From positions 124,001 to 188,000 of the forward strand of contig WGMF01000006.1 of the NCBI GenBank assembly GCA_016125215.1: a DNA stretch of 64,000 nucleotides, in the 5' to 3' direction. This document shows positions 35,550-45,126 of this stretch, piece after piece. Source of the DNA: Phycisphaera sp. (GTDB taxonomy: Bacteria; Planctomycetota; Phycisphaerae; Phycisphaerales; Phycisphaeraceae). The translations under genes and the position numbers were made by a program. Position 1 is the first letter of the stretch. Each line of letters opens with the position of its first letter. The notes beneath the pieces were generated by a model, which did no database searches, was not told where the DNA came from, and was given only the letters and a program-made list of their open reading frames with translations.

Positions 35550-37154
35550 TTACAGCGGGATCAGGCCGTGCTTCTTCTCGGGGCGCAACTCGCGCTTGGT
35601 GGTGAGTGATTCGAGGGACAGCGCGAGGTAACGCCTTGTCATGGCCGGCTCGATGATGTCGTCGACCATGCGCCTTGCGCCGGCGACGTAAGGCGTCGAG
35701 AACGTCTCGCGGTAGAGCTTGATGAGTTCAGCCTTTTTGGCCTGCTTGTCCTCGGCGGCTTCGATCTCCTTACGGAAGACGACCTCGGCGGCACCCTCGG
35801 CTCCCATGACGGCGATCTCGGCGGTGGGCCATGCGGCAACGCGGTCGGCCCCGAGGTCCTTGGCGCACATCGCCAGGTACGCCCCGCCGTACGCCTTGCG
35901 GAGGATCACGGTGATCTTGGGCACGGTCGCGGCCGAGTAGGCGAACAGCATCTTCGCGCCGTGGCGGATGATGCCCGAGTACTCCTGCTGCACGCCGGGC
36001 ATGAACCCGGGCACGTCGACGAACGTCACGATCGGGATGTTGAACGCGTTGCAGAAGCGGATGAACCGCGAGGCCTTGTCGGACGAGTCGATGTCCAAAA
36101 CGCCGGCCTTGTGCATGGGGTTGTTGCCGACGATGCCGACCGTCCTGCCCGTGATGCGGCCGAAGCCGATGATGATGTTCTGCGCGAACTGCGGTTGGAC
36201 TTCGAGGAAGTCGCGGTGGTCGACGACGTGGTGGATCACGTCGTGCATGTCGAACGCGGCGCGGGGGTTGTCGGGGATGATCGTGTCGAGCGCGGGGTTG
36301 TCGCTGACGGTGTCCTTGTAAGGCTCCATCGGCGGGTCTTCGAGGTTGTTCGACGGCAGGAACGACAACAACCGTTTGCACAGCAGCATGGCCTCGCGGT
36401 CGTTGTCGGCTACAAAATGGACGACGCCGGAGTAGTGCATCTGCGCCTCGGGGCCGCCGAGTTGTTCGGGCGTGACATCCTCGCCGGTGACCTGCTTGAT
36501 AACGGAAGGCCCGGTGATGAACATCTGGGCGTGGCGGGTCTGGATGATGAAGTCCGTCAGCGCGGGGGAATACGCTGCGCCGCCGGCACACGGGCCGCAG
36601 ATGAGCGAGACCTGCGGGACCACGCCCGAGAGCAGCGTGTTGTGGTAGAAGATCCGCCCGTAAGCCGCGAGGGAGTCGATACCCTCCTGGATGCGTGCGC
36701 CGCCCGAGTCGTTGATGAAGACGAAGGGTGAGCCGGTCTTGAGGCTGTTCTTCATCATCTCGACGATCTTGTCGCCGTGGACCTCGCCTGCCGCGCCACC
36801 GACGACGGTAAAGTCCTGGCTGGCCAGGTGGACGAGCCTGCCGTTGACCGCGCCGCAACCGGTGACGACGCCGTCGGCGGGGAGGTCTTTCTTCTCCATG
36901 CCGAACAACGTGCAGCGGTGGTTGGCAAAGCCGTACATCTCCTGAAACGAGCCCTCATCGAGGAGGGATGCGATGCGTTCACGCGCGGTGAGCTTGCCGG
37001 CCTTGCGTTGCTTGTCGAGGCGTTCCTTGCCGCCGCCGAGCGCGAGTTCGGCTTTCTTCTGACGCAGCTCGGTGATGAGTTCCGACATGGGTCGGCCGGA
37101 GGGGAGTACGGACTTCGCAGGCTTCTTACTGTCGTTGGGTTTGGGGTCAGCCAT
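35550..37154 (-). CDS. mmdA: Methylmalonyl-CoA decarboxylase / propionyl-CoA carboxyltransferase alpha subunit
   Basis: 534 residues from MADPKPNDSKK. It is a carboxyltransferase with paired crotonase folds: KLTARERIASLLDEGSFQE at the start, SGGARIQEGIDSLAAYGRIF and PCAGGAAYSPALTDFIIQTRHAQMFITGP in the N domain, then FVDVPGFMPGVQQEYSGIIRHGAKML and RKAYGGAYLAMCAKDLGAD in the C domain. It transfers the carboxyl group of methylmalonyl-CoA to biotin on the carrier. No biotin carboxylase gene is present, which supports decarboxylation rather than ATP-driven carboxylation. Its ATG lies 5 bp after the epimerase stop. Confidence 0.93.
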   Translation of the reverse strand: MADPKPNDSKKPAKSVLPSGRPMSELITELRQKKAELALGGGKERLDKQRKAGKLTARERIASLLDEGSFQEMYGFANHRCTLFGMEKKDLPADGVVTGCGAVNGRLVHLASQDFTVVGGAAGEVHGDKIVEMMKNSLKTGSPFVFINDSGGARIQEGIDSLAAYGRIFYHNTLLSGVVPQVSLICGPCAGGAAYSPALTDFIIQTRHAQMFITGPSVIKQVTGEDVTPEQLGGPEAQMHYSGVVHFVADNDREAMLLCKRLLSFLPSNNLEDPPMEPYKDTVSDNPALDTIIPDNPRAAFDMHDVIHHVVDHRDFLEVQPQFAQNIIIGFGRITGRTVGIVGNNPMHKAGVLDIDSSDKASRFIRFCNAFNIPIVTFVDVPGFMPGVQQEYSGIIRHGAKMLFAYSAATVPKITVILRKAYGGAYLAMCAKDLGADRVAAWPTAEIAVMGAEGAAEVVFRKEIEAAEDKQAKKAELIKLYRETFSTPYVAGARRMVDDIIEPAMTRRYLALSLESLTTKRELRPEKKHGLIPL

Positions 37155-37159
37155 GATTC

Positions 37160-37588
37160 TTATGCTTTCTTCGGTTGGCACAGCTCGGTGAGGACGCCGT
37201 GCGAGCTCTTGGGGTGGAGGAAGGCGATCTGGGTGTGGTGGGCGCCGGGGCGCGGGGTCTCGTCGATCAGGCGCAGGCCCGAGGCCTTGAGGTCGTCGAG
37301 GCGCTTCTGGATGTCGTCGACGGTGTAGGCGACGTGGTGCAGCCCGCCGTGGGGGTTCTTTTCGAGGTACTTGGCAATGGGCGAGTCGGGCGCGGTGGGT
37401 TCGAGCAGCTCAAGCCGGACCTGTGCGCCCTCTGGCCCAAGAAGAAAGAAGCCGACCTTGACCTTCTGGTCCGCGACGGTTTCGCAGCCCTCGAACTTGG
37501 CGCCGAGGGTCTTCTCATAGAACTCGCGCTGGGCGTCGATGTTGGGCACAGCGATCCCGATGTGGTTGATGGCGCGGGCGTGGATCAT
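37160..37588 (-). CDS. mce: Methylmalonyl-CoA epimerase
   Basis: 142 residues. It has the vicinal oxygen chelate fold with metal ligands: INHIGIAVPNIDAQREFYEKTLG (His), GGLHHVAYTVDDIQKRLDDLK (His) and SSHGVLTELCQ (Glu). It interconverts the R and S forms of methylmalonyl-CoA between the mutase and the decarboxylase. It is flanked by the mutase large-subunit gene upstream and the decarboxylase alpha gene downstream. Confidence 0.95.
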   Translation of the reverse strand: MIHARAINHIGIAVPNIDAQREFYEKTLGAKFEGCETVADQKVKVGFFLLGPEGAQVRLELLEPTAPDSPIAKYLEKNPHGGLHHVAYTVDDIQKRLDDLKASGLRLIDETPRPGAHHTQIAFLHPKSSHGVLTELCQPKKA

Positions 37589-37650
37589 GGGTTGGATTCC
37601 TTAAAGCGGAGGGATGGCCATCCCTCCGCTTTGCCTTTAATAACATCCTG

Positions 37651-39315
37651 TTAGTTAAACGACTCGGTGTATTCCCCGTAAACCTCCTGCAGGGTCTTGC
37701 AGACCTCCCCGATGCTCGCGTAGGCCTTGACCGCTTCGAGGATCACGGGCATGAGGTTGTCCGTGCCCTGCGCAGCCTTCTTCACCGCTGCGAGCGCCTG
37801 CTCGACCTTCCGGGGGTCGCGTTTGTCACGCACGGCTTTCAGGCCATCGACCTGCTTCTTCGTCGTCTCGGGGGGCACGGTGAAGATCTCGCAGTTGGGC
37901 GCTTCATCGGTCTGGAACTTGTTGACACCGACCACCGTGCGCTCGCCCTTCTCGACGGACTGGCCGTAGCGGTAGGCGGATTCTTCGATCTGGCGTTGGA
38001 CGTAGCCGGTCTCGATGGCGTGGACCATGCCGCCCATCTCGTCGATCTTTTTGATGTATTGCATCGCCTGCTCTTCGATCTGGTCGGTGAGTTTTTCGAT
38101 GGCGTAGCTGCCGCCGAGCGGGTCGATGGTGTTGGCCACGCCCGACTCGTAGGCGATGACCTGCTGCGTGCGCAGCGCGACGCGGACGGACTCTTCCGTG
38201 GGCAGGGCAAGGGCTTCGTCCTTGGAGTTGGTGTGCAGCGATTGGGTCCCGCCGAGCACCGCCGAGAGCGCCTGGAGCGTGACACGGATGACGTTGTTGT
38301 CGGGCTGCTGCGCGGTGAGGGTGACGCCGCCGGTCTGCGTGTGGAAGCGGAGCATCCAGCTCTTGGGGTTGCCGGCGTTGAACCGCTCTTTCATGATGCG
38401 GGCGTATAGGCGACGGGCCGCGCGGAACTTGGCAACCTCTTCGAGCACGTCCGTATGGGCGGCAAAGAAGAACGCCAACCGCGGGGCAAAGTCGTCAATG
38501 CTCAACCCCGCTTTGGTCGCCGTCTCGACATAACAGATCGCGTCCGCCAGGGTGAAGGCGACCTCCTGCGCCGCGGTCGAGCCGGCCTCGCGGATGTGGT
38601 AGCCCGAGATCGAGATGGTGTTCCAACTCGGCACGTGCTTCGTGCAGTACGCAAAGATGTCGCTGATGATGCGCAACGACGGTTTGGGCGGGAAGCGGTA
38701 CGTCCCGCGTGCGATGTATTCCTTGAGGATGTCGTTCTGGATGGTGCCCTCGAGCTTCTCCGGGGGCACGCCCTGCTTCTCGCCGACGGCGATATACATC
38801 GCCAGCAGGATCGCGGCGGTCGAGTTGATGGTCATCGAGGTCGAGACCTTGTCGAGCGGGATCGAGTCGAAGAGTTTTTCCATGTCAGCCAGCGTGTCGA
38901 TGGCGACGCCGACTTTGCCGACCTCGCCCGCGGACATCGGGTCGTCCGAGTCGTAACCGATCTGAGTGGGCAAATCGAATGCGACACTCAAGCCCGTCGA
39001 GCCTTGTTCGAGGAGGTAGCGGTAGCGTTTGTTGGATTCCTCGGCCGTCGAGAAACCCGCGTACTGGCGCATGGTCCAGAAGCGCCCGCGGTACATGGTG
39101 GGCTGGACGCCGCGCGTGAAGGGGTACTGGCCGGGGAACCCGAGCTTGTCGAGGTAGCCGTCCTCAACGCCGTCGGGAAGATACAGCCGATCGACCGGCA
39201 CACCGGAGACGGTGGTGAACTCTTTCTCCCGCTCGGGAAAACGGGCGATGGTCTTGTTGACGAGCTTGTCTTCCCACTGCTTGTGGGCGTGGCTAACACT
39301 TTGTGAGTCGGTCAT
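37651..39315 (-). CDS. Methylmalonyl-CoA mutase large (catalytic) subunit
   Basis: 554 residues, the length of the two-subunit mutase type. Signatures are [25 protein letters not shown] (substrate binding), [43 protein letters not shown] and [23 protein letters not shown]. It carries the substrate TIM barrel but no B12 domain, which is encoded separately at 40425-40835. It interconverts succinyl-CoA and (R)-methylmalonyl-CoA. Its start overlaps the MeaB stop by 4 bp. Confidence 0.95.
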   Translation of the reverse strand: MTDSQSVSHAHKQWEDKLVNKTIARFPEREKEFTTVSGVPVDRLYLPDGVEDGYLDKLGFPGQYPFTRGVQPTMYRGRFWTMRQYAGFSTAEESNKRYRYLLEQGSTGLSVAFDLPTQIGYDSDDPMSAGEVGKVGVAIDTLADMEKLFDSIPLDKVSTSMTINSTAAILLAMYIAVGEKQGVPPEKLEGTIQNDILKEYIARGTYRFPPKPSLRIISDIFAYCTKHVPSWNTISISGYHIREAGSTAAQEVAFTLADAICYVETATKAGLSIDDFAPRLAFFFAAHTDVLEEVAKFRAARRLYARIMKERFNAGNPKSWMLRFHTQTGGVTLTAQQPDNNVIRVTLQALSAVLGGTQSLHTNSKDEALALPTEESVRVALRTQQVIAYESGVANTIDPLGGSYAIEKLTDQIEEQAMQYIKKIDEMGGMVHAIETGYVQRQIEESAYRYGQSVEKGERTVVGVNKFQTDEAPNCEIFTVPPETTKKQVDGLKAVRDKRDPRKVEQALAAVKKAAQGTDNLMPVILEAVKAYASIGEVCKTLQEVYGEYTESFN

Positions 39316-40409
39316 GTGATAGGCTCCTGTCTGTCGGCGGCTCGGCGGATGAGCTTGGCCGCCACACTTTGTACCGTTTCTCCACCGGCGAGGATGTGCC
39401 TGACGTGTTCGGACACCGTGCCGTTGGTCCCCAGCGTCGTGCTGAGTCGGTCCCGCGCCTCTTCGAGGATGGCGTCACGGATGTCGTCGTGGATGCGTTG
39501 GCGTCTTTGGCTGCGCCACGTCTGACCGAACGTCGCGGCGCGGTACTCCAGGGCGTCGGCCAGCTTTTCGATGCCGTGGCTCTCGAGCGCGCTGACCAGC
39601 AGCACGTCGGGTTGCATCAGGTGATACGCGCTGACCTCGGTCTTCTGCGCACCGGGTTCGTCGTGACCGGGCTCGCCCCCGTGGGCCTGGCACTGATCGA
39701 GAAGCGACACGCCCCCGTGCGGCGTATGGGCCTGCACCGGCCGCAATGACAGCGTTGAAAGGATCTGGTGATAGAGCGCGTCAGCGCCATCGCGGTCGGC
39801 TTTATTCACGACGAAAAGGTCGCCCGCCTCCATCAGGCCGGCTTTAAGAAGTTGCACACTGTCGCCCATGCCCGGGGCAAAAACGATGGCCACCAGGTCC
39901 GCCACGCGCGCAACCTCGACCTCGCTCTGGCCGACGCCAACGGTCTCGATGAGCACCCGCTTGCAACCGATGACGGACATCACCCGCAGCACACCGCGCA
40001 CGCCCAGCGCCAAACCGCCCAGGTGCCCGCGCGAAGCCAGCGACCGGATGAAGACCCCGTCGTCCAATGCGTGGTCCATCATGCGGACCCGATCGCCCAG
40101 CACCGCGCCGCCGGTGAAAGGCGACGACGGATCAACCGCGATGACGCCGATGCGCTCGTCGGGGTAACGCTTGCGGAACTCGGCGACAAGCCGATTGGTC
40201 AATGTGCTCTTGCCCGCGCCCGGCGGACCGGTGATGCCGAGCACCATGTCGGGTTCGGGGGTGTCCGCTTCATCCGGCGCGACGGCCAGCAACTCCGAGA
40301 GTCGCTGCGGCTGGTTGTCGAGCAGGCTCATCAATCTGCCGGCTGCGCGCGTGGCGGTCGGCCCCTCACGGCGTGCGTCCTGCACAAGTTGGCCTATCGT
40401 GCTCGTCAC
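39312..40409 (-). CDS. meaB: Methylmalonyl-CoA mutase GTPase chaperone (MeaB/ArgK)
   Basis: 365 residues. A helical N-terminus is followed by Walker [16 protein letters not shown] near 55-70, the MeaB segment [53 protein letters not shown] and base-specificity NKAD. It protects and reloads the adenosylcobalamin cofactor of the mutase, using GTP. It lies between the two mutase subunit genes. Residues around 225-245 ([21 protein letters not shown]) include a His-rich insertion not usual in the family. Confidence 0.95.
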   Translation of the reverse strand: MTSTIGQLVQDARREGPTATRAAGRLMSLLDNQPQRLSELLAVAPDEADTPEPDMVLGITGPPGAGKSTLTNRLVAEFRKRYPDERIGVIAVDPSSPFTGGAVLGDRVRMMDHALDDGVFIRSLASRGHLGGLALGVRGVLRVMSVIGCKRVLIETVGVGQSEVEVARVADLVAIVFAPGMGDSVQLLKAGLMEAGDLFVVNKADRDGADALYHQILSTLSLRPVQAHTPHGGVSLLDQCQAHGGEPGHDEPGAQKTEVSAYHLMQPDVLLVSALESHGIEKLADALEYRAATFGQTWRSQRRQRIHDDIRDAILEEARDRLSTTLGTNGTVSEHVRHILAGGETVQSVAAKLIRRAADRQEPIT

Positions 40410-40424
40410 AAAAACCCCTGAACC

Positions 40425-40835
<411 letters not shown>

Positions 40836-41043
40836 GATGAAACCTCCCTGAGTCGCGGTCGGTCGGCGACCGTCCACGGCGACGTTCAGAAGTTTTGCGG
40901 GCACCGCCCCCGATCCCCCGGAAGACCGGACTCCCGGACACCCGGGGCCTGGGAGTTCAGCCGATGCTTCGGCTGATGCATCCCTGACCCGCCATCTAAG
41001 GATGCTAAAATCCCATTATAAAACATCGGCCCGGATTGTCCAA
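40836..41043 (-). promoter_or_regulatory. Sigma70-type promoter and structured leader of the propionate operon
   Basis: On the minus strand, TTGGAC (41043-41038), a 17-bp spacer and TATAAT (41020-41015) form a near-perfect promoter, with AT-rich sequence after it. The roughly 170-nt leader to the ATG at 40835 contains a perfect hairpin, CAGCCGA-AGCA-TCGGCTG near 40961-40978, and an ACTCCC/GGGAGT pair next to it, so it could be regulated at the RNA level. I saw no B12-box (GCCACTG) that would mark a cobalamin riboswitch. Confidence 0.7.
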
Positions 41044-41071
41044 CGCATGAGACCAACAACCGTCTGATAAC

Positions 41072-42016
41072 CTAAGCGATCTCGATGCGCGGGTCGAACC
41101 ACGCATACGATACGTCCACAACCAGATTGAACACCACCAGCAGCGTGGCGTAAACCAACACCACGCCCAGCACGAGGAACTGGTCCTTGTTGAGCACCGC
41201 GTTAACGAAGTGCTCGCCCATGCCGGGGATGTTGAAAACTTTTTCCACCACGAACGAACCCGTGGCCACCAGCGCCGCGGTCGGTCCGAGAAAACTCAGC
41301 ACCGGCAGGAACGCGATCTTGAAGGCGTGATGGAAGAGCGCACCGCTGCGCGAGCGCCCCTTGGCCAAAGCGGTGCGGACGTAGTCGCTGGCCATCACGT
41401 CCGCCAGACCCAGACGGATCAGCCTGGCAATGTACGCCGCGGGTCCCAGGCCCAGCGTGATCGCGGGGAGCACAAAATGTTCCGCCCTGCCCCACCCGCC
41501 GATCGGCATGAGGTGGAGTAACCCACCAAAGATCACCAGCAGCAACGACGCCACCACGAACGACGGCAGACTCACCCCAGCCAGTGCCACCGCAAGACTC
41601 CCCCTGTCCAGCCACGATCCGGGCCAGAGCGCCCCGATCACCCCTGCGCTCAATCCCAACACCAGCGACACAAACATCGCCGCCGCGCCCAGCGCCGCGC
41701 TCACGGGCAAACCATTGAGCAAAATGTCATTGACCGACTGGTCACGGTATTGCAAACTCGGCCCGAAATACGGCGGCGCGTGCCCCGACGCGCCGACGGC
41801 CAGACCGGTGACATAACTTTTCAAAAACGACCACGGGCTATCCATGTGATAGGCCCGCAACATCGCCTCCTGCACCTCGGCCGGCGGCCGCTTGCCCTCG
41901 GGCAACTCGAGCGGGTTGCCGGGCAAGACCCACACCATCGTGAACGTCACAAAAAAAATCACCCCAAGGATGATGGGCAACTGCACCAGACGCGCAAGGA
42001 TCAGGCGGGACATCAA
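41072..42016 (-). CDS. ABC transporter permease, DppB/OppB type (orphan)
   Basis: 314 residues from MMSRLILARLVQLPIILGVIFFVTFTMVWVLPGNPLE, the usual opening of DppB/OppB. Six membrane segments follow, with the EAA-type loop (ARLIRLGLADVMASDYVRTALAKGRSRSGALFHHAFKIAFLPV) that contacts the ATPase. The C-terminus, VVDVSYAWFDPRIEI, is also typical. These permeases import peptides, nickel or oligosaccharides with a second permease (OppC), ATPases and a binding protein. None of those partners is present within this window near it, so the complex is split or reduced. Confidence 0.88.
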   Translation of the reverse strand: MMSRLILARLVQLPIILGVIFFVTFTMVWVLPGNPLELPEGKRPPAEVQEAMLRAYHMDSPWSFLKSYVTGLAVGASGHAPPYFGPSLQYRDQSVNDILLNGLPVSAALGAAAMFVSLVLGLSAGVIGALWPGSWLDRGSLAVALAGVSLPSFVVASLLLVIFGGLLHLMPIGGWGRAEHFVLPAITLGLGPAAYIARLIRLGLADVMASDYVRTALAKGRSRSGALFHHAFKIAFLPVLSFLGPTAALVATGSFVVEKVFNIPGMGEHFVNAVLNKDQFLVLGVVLVYATLLVVFNLVVDVSYAWFDPRIEIA

Positions 42017-42039
42017 GCCCCAGCATAACTCATCTTGGG

Positions 42040-42495
42040 TTACATCTTCCCCAGCGCCTCGGCATTCTCGCGCTTCCGACCGAGAGGGTCGGTGGGTTCG
42101 CCACAGCCGGGGCAGGTGTCGGGCAGAACTCTACCCAAAGGTCGAAAGTCATATCGACACGCTTTGCAAAAATGGGGGTTGCGTCGGCTGACCACGCGGT
42201 AGCTTTGAAGTCGTTGCTCCAAACACCACACGATAAAAGCCAACACACCTGTGGCAATGAGTCGGGGAATCAAACCAAGACTGCCGAAATAGTGTGGAAC
42301 CTCCACGAGAGGAAGAACCGTCAACATGTAGAACCAAGACAGCCAGTGCGGGCAACGATCGAGGATCGATTGGCAATTCGGGCAAGACCACCGCCCGTCC
42401 TTGAGCCGATTCGCCTCGGTGCGCCAGACCAGGATCGACTCACCACACACGGGGCAGTCGCGTCCGACTGACGATATGGCGCTACTGCGAGTCAT
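42040..42495 (-). CDS. Zinc-ribbon membrane protein, unknown function
   Basis: 151 residues. An N-terminal pair CPVCGE...CPNCQS forms one zinc ribbon, then two membrane segments (WFYMLTVLPLVEV; GLIPRLIATGVLAFIVWCLEQ), then a second four-cysteine ribbon (FCKACRYDFRP...DTCPGCGEP). Such proteins are common and uncharacterised in Planctomycetes. It lies just upstream of the ABC permease on the same strand with a 23 bp gap, so they may be co-transcribed. Confidence 0.7.
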   Translation of the reverse strand: MTRSSAISSVGRDCPVCGESILVWRTEANRLKDGRWSCPNCQSILDRCPHWLSWFYMLTVLPLVEVPHYFGSLGLIPRLIATGVLAFIVWCLEQRLQSYRVVSRRNPHFCKACRYDFRPLGRVLPDTCPGCGEPTDPLGRKRENAEALGKM

Positions 42496-42510
42496 GTCAG
42501 CATGCTATCG

Positions 42511-42606
42511 GTAAGACCGGGCTGGGGACAGCCCGGCTCGGTGGGACAGCCCGGCTCGGAAGGACAGCCCGGCAACCGAGCCGGCGTGTCCCCACGCCGG
42601 TCTTCT
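42511..42606. repeat. REP-like palindrome cluster, left of RAYT
   Basis: It contains the hairpin CCGGGCT-GGGGAC-AGCCCGG at 42517-42536, two further AGCCCGG units, and a second hairpin, CCGGCGTG-TCCC-CACGCCGG, at 42581-42600. Nearly the same sequence, in the same orientation, flanks the other side of the transposase gene at 43126-43197. Confidence 0.85.
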
Positions 42607-42618
42607 TCAAACCGGTCT

Positions 42619-43107
42619 TCAAACCCACGGCAGTGCCCGCTGCTTGCGGATGTATTCAAACACGTTCTGGAAATACCCCTCGTCCCACACCCACTTCACA
42701 CTCCCACCCTCCGACCACCACGACTGCTCCGGCGCGAGCGGCCACTTGATGCTCACTGCCTGACCAAGCCATCGCTTGAGCACCTTGCGTGCAGCCTGCG
42801 GGTCGTGTTCGGTTGAGAGAAGTACATGAACGTGATCCGGTTGTGCCGCGGTGATGTGCAGGGACCAGCCGCCACGCTCCGCGATGCCGGGCAAAGCCGT
42901 TTCGATCTCGCTTCGCTGCGGTTGGGTCAAGATCACAGGCTCGAATCGCAGGAGATTTTTTTCAATCGCTTGCCACTTGTCGTCCCGTCCAATGATCGGG
43001 TCACCCGGCTGGTTCATCGAGCGATGCACGGTACCGCGTGTGTCGCCGTGCAGGCGTGTGCCGTAGGTCCCGAATGTGATGTGGTATGCCAGGGGGCGGT
43101 CGGGCAT
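42619..43107 (-). CDS. REP-associated tyrosine transposase (RAYT, IS200/Y1 family)
   Basis: 162 residues from MPDRPLAYHITFGTYGTRLHGD. The Y1 transposase fold is visible: an N-terminal YHITFGTYGTRLHG strand, the HUH-type pair in PDHVHVLLS, and a C-terminal helix VFEYIRKQRALPW; the catalytic Tyr is probably in YFQNVFEYI. Full-length RAYTs are about 150-230 residues. The gene is flanked by matching REP-like palindromes, as is typical of RAYT/REP systems in which the enzyme acts on the REP sequences. A third copy of the palindrome lies at 18.35 kb. Confidence 0.85.
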   Translation of the reverse strand: MPDRPLAYHITFGTYGTRLHGDTRGTVHRSMNQPGDPIIGRDDKWQAIEKNLLRFEPVILTQPQRSEIETALPGIAERGGWSLHITAAQPDHVHVLLSTEHDPQAARKVLKRWLGQAVSIKWPLAPEQSWWSEGGSVKWVWDEGYFQNVFEYIRKQRALPWV

Positions 43108-43125
43108 GTAGGAATGGTAATAGGA

Positions 43126-43197
43126 AGACCGGGCTGGGGACAGCCCGGCTCGGTGGGACAGCCCGGCATCCGAGCCGGCGTGTCCCCACGCCGGTCC
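43126..43197. repeat. REP-like palindrome cluster, right of RAYT
   Basis: Carries the same two hairpins as the copy at 42511-42606 (CCGGGCT...AGCCCGG and CCGGCGTG...CACGCCGG) with one internal unit fewer. It is in direct orientation relative to the left copy. Confidence 0.85.
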
Positions 43198-43225
43198 TGT
43201 CTTCAAATCTGCAAGATCATCCGCA

Positions 43226-44668
43226 TCACATGTAATCCATCCGCTTCACCGGTTGCGTCGCCGATTCGAGATTCACCACGAGGTAACGCAGCGCGTCGCA
43301 CACGTGGTCCGGGCCGTCCTTGATCGGGGCGTCGCGCCAGGGGCGGTCGGGGTCGAAGTGGTACGAAGACAGACCCTCGATCAGGCGCGGGCATTTCGAC
43401 AAGATCAGGAGTGAGCCGTGGTCGAGCCTTCGTCGGACGCGGTCGATGCCCTCGTGCAACGATGAGGCGCGGTAGCGCACGACGTAACCCCGCTTGCGGA
43501 GCACGTCGATATCCGACACTCCCGTGTGGCTGTTGCGTTGTGCCCCGGCGGGGTCCACAGCTAACCACCTGGGCAGAGCGGAATGTTGCGCAGCGATGCG
43601 GTCGAGGTTCGCGTCGAGTGTCAGGTCGGACTGGACATACTCATCGGTGACAATGATCCTGCGCTGCTCGAGGGGTTGACCCTCGTCGATGAGTTTAGCC
43701 CGCAGCATCACGAGTGGGCTACGCACGCCAAAGTCCATACCGGCCACGGTGGGCACGCCATTAAAATCGAAGGCAGACACCTCTTCCACGACGTGTTTCT
43801 CCACGCGGAACGCGGGATACACGCACTGGTCCCTCCGGGGGCGCAGGCACATCATCTCGCTCTCCCACGTCTCGTCGCTGGTACGCCCGCGCTGCGTCAC
43901 CAGGTCGTCGATGGCCACAAAACCCTGAGCCTCTTAAGCCCGGCCCCCGCAATCCTTCCACAGGTTGCACGCCTGACAATCCCGCTCAGACGGGCAACGC
44001 TCAGCCACGTCGATCGCGCACCAGCGGAAGACAGTCACCCCCCTGCCCGGCGAGGTCAGCTCGCTCATCAAGCCGAACGGCTGGTGCATGGTCGAGAGGG
44101 TCTCGATGCTACCCCGGACAAAGACGTTGCCGCACAACCCCGAACGTGTCACGAGCTGCGCCGCCCGCCAGACGGCTCGATCAAAGAGCTCCACTTCGTC
44201 GCACCGCAGCTTGTGGACACGCAGCCCGCGCACCGCACGCTCCGACTGTGCCAGCACCTCGACACTGCTGCCATTGAACAGGGTCACGCGCCGCTGCGTA
44301 GGCTCGTCAAACAGGAACGGTCGGACGACCTTGAGCGAAACCAACCCGAGCAGGTAGCGGTGCATTCGGCTGGATTGTTCGAGGCTGCCGCCGAGCACGC
44401 GCACCTGGATGCCGGGCTTGAACAACATATCCAGCAGCGTTGCCACCGCGCCGAGCATCGTCTTGCCCCCGCCCCGGCTGGCCCAGACCACGCAATCGCC
44501 CCGCTCGAAAAAAGCGTGCGACAGGTAATCCATCGGCGAACGGTTGCCCTCGATGACGGGTCTGTCGGGCACGCGCAGACCCAGCACCCGCTCGACAAAC
44601 GAGGCCAGTTGAGCCGGGCAGCGCGGACGCACCGCGTCGAGGCGTTCGATCAGTGTGGGTTTTTTCAA
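43226..44668 (-). pseudogene. Phage large terminase (TerL) with one in-frame TAA
   Basis: Read through, this is 480 residues from a TTG start, the usual TerL length. The N-terminal ATPase has Walker A ASRGGGKT near 64-71 and an acidic LRCDEVELF Walker B region. A Cys cluster (CPSERDCQACNLWKDC) follows near 225. Codon 245 is TAA at 43936-43934, and the same frame continues EAQGFVAIDDLV to an intact nuclease domain with AGMDFG, AVDPAG and DGPDHVCDAL, which supply acidic metal ligands. No frameshift is needed. The stop could be a recent mutation, a sequencing error or a recoding event; a GTG at 43918 could restart the nuclease half. TerL packages DNA through the portal. Confidence 0.8.
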
Positions 44669-45126
44669 GACCCCTCACCCCCAAACGGGCCATCGGCGTC
44701 GACCGCCCGCTCTCCCGGGGAGATGACGTTTTGACGCCCGAGCAGTTGCCAGAGGTCTTGTCCCGCTTCGTCATCGGATGATCCATCATCAACCGACCGC
44801 AATCCGGGTTTGAGGTCCAGCCGTAATAAATCGACACACGCACGCCGCGCCAGGTCCTTGCTCCGCGTGTCGTCGGCTTCGAGCGTGGCCAGTTTGATCA
44901 GTCGGCCGGCCGCAAGCAGGCGGTATCGGCTGAGCAGCACCTGCGTCTGCAAATACGCCAGCCGACACAGACCCTCCAGTGCGGTCACGCCCTCGTCGTG
45001 CGCCGCCCAGTCCGACAGCGCCTCGAGCGTCACCTTGTGCCGCTGTGCCAGCGCCACCACGTCCTGCCTGGCCGCGACGAGGTCCGTAAGCATCTGTTCA
45101 CGTTTGTCTTTGCCGATCTTCCTCAC
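44665..45126 (-). CDS. Candidate small terminase subunit / DNA-binding packaging protein
   Basis: 153 residues from a GTG start. The N-terminal 50 residues (MLTDLVAARQDVVALAQRHKVTLEALSDWAA) look like a helix-turn-helix (DVVALAQRHKVTLEALSDW); the middle is helical and may oligomerise, and the C-terminus is acidic. A position directly before TerL with 4-bp overlaps on both sides, the HTH and the size fit a small terminase that recognises the packaging site. No specific family motif is recognised, so this call is largely positional. Confidence 0.6.
   Translation of the reverse strand: MRKIGKDKREQMLTDLVAARQDVVALAQRHKVTLEALSDWAAHDEGVTALEGLCRLAYLQTQVLLSRYRLLAAGRLIKLATLEADDTRSKDLARRACVDLLRLDLKPGLRSVDDGSSDDEAGQDLWQLLGRQNVISPGERAVDADGPFGGEGS

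Noticed and set aside
40836-41014. Cobalamin riboswitch before the mutase small subunit
   Set aside because: The leader is long and structured, but the conserved B12-box was not seen, so it is called only a structured leader.
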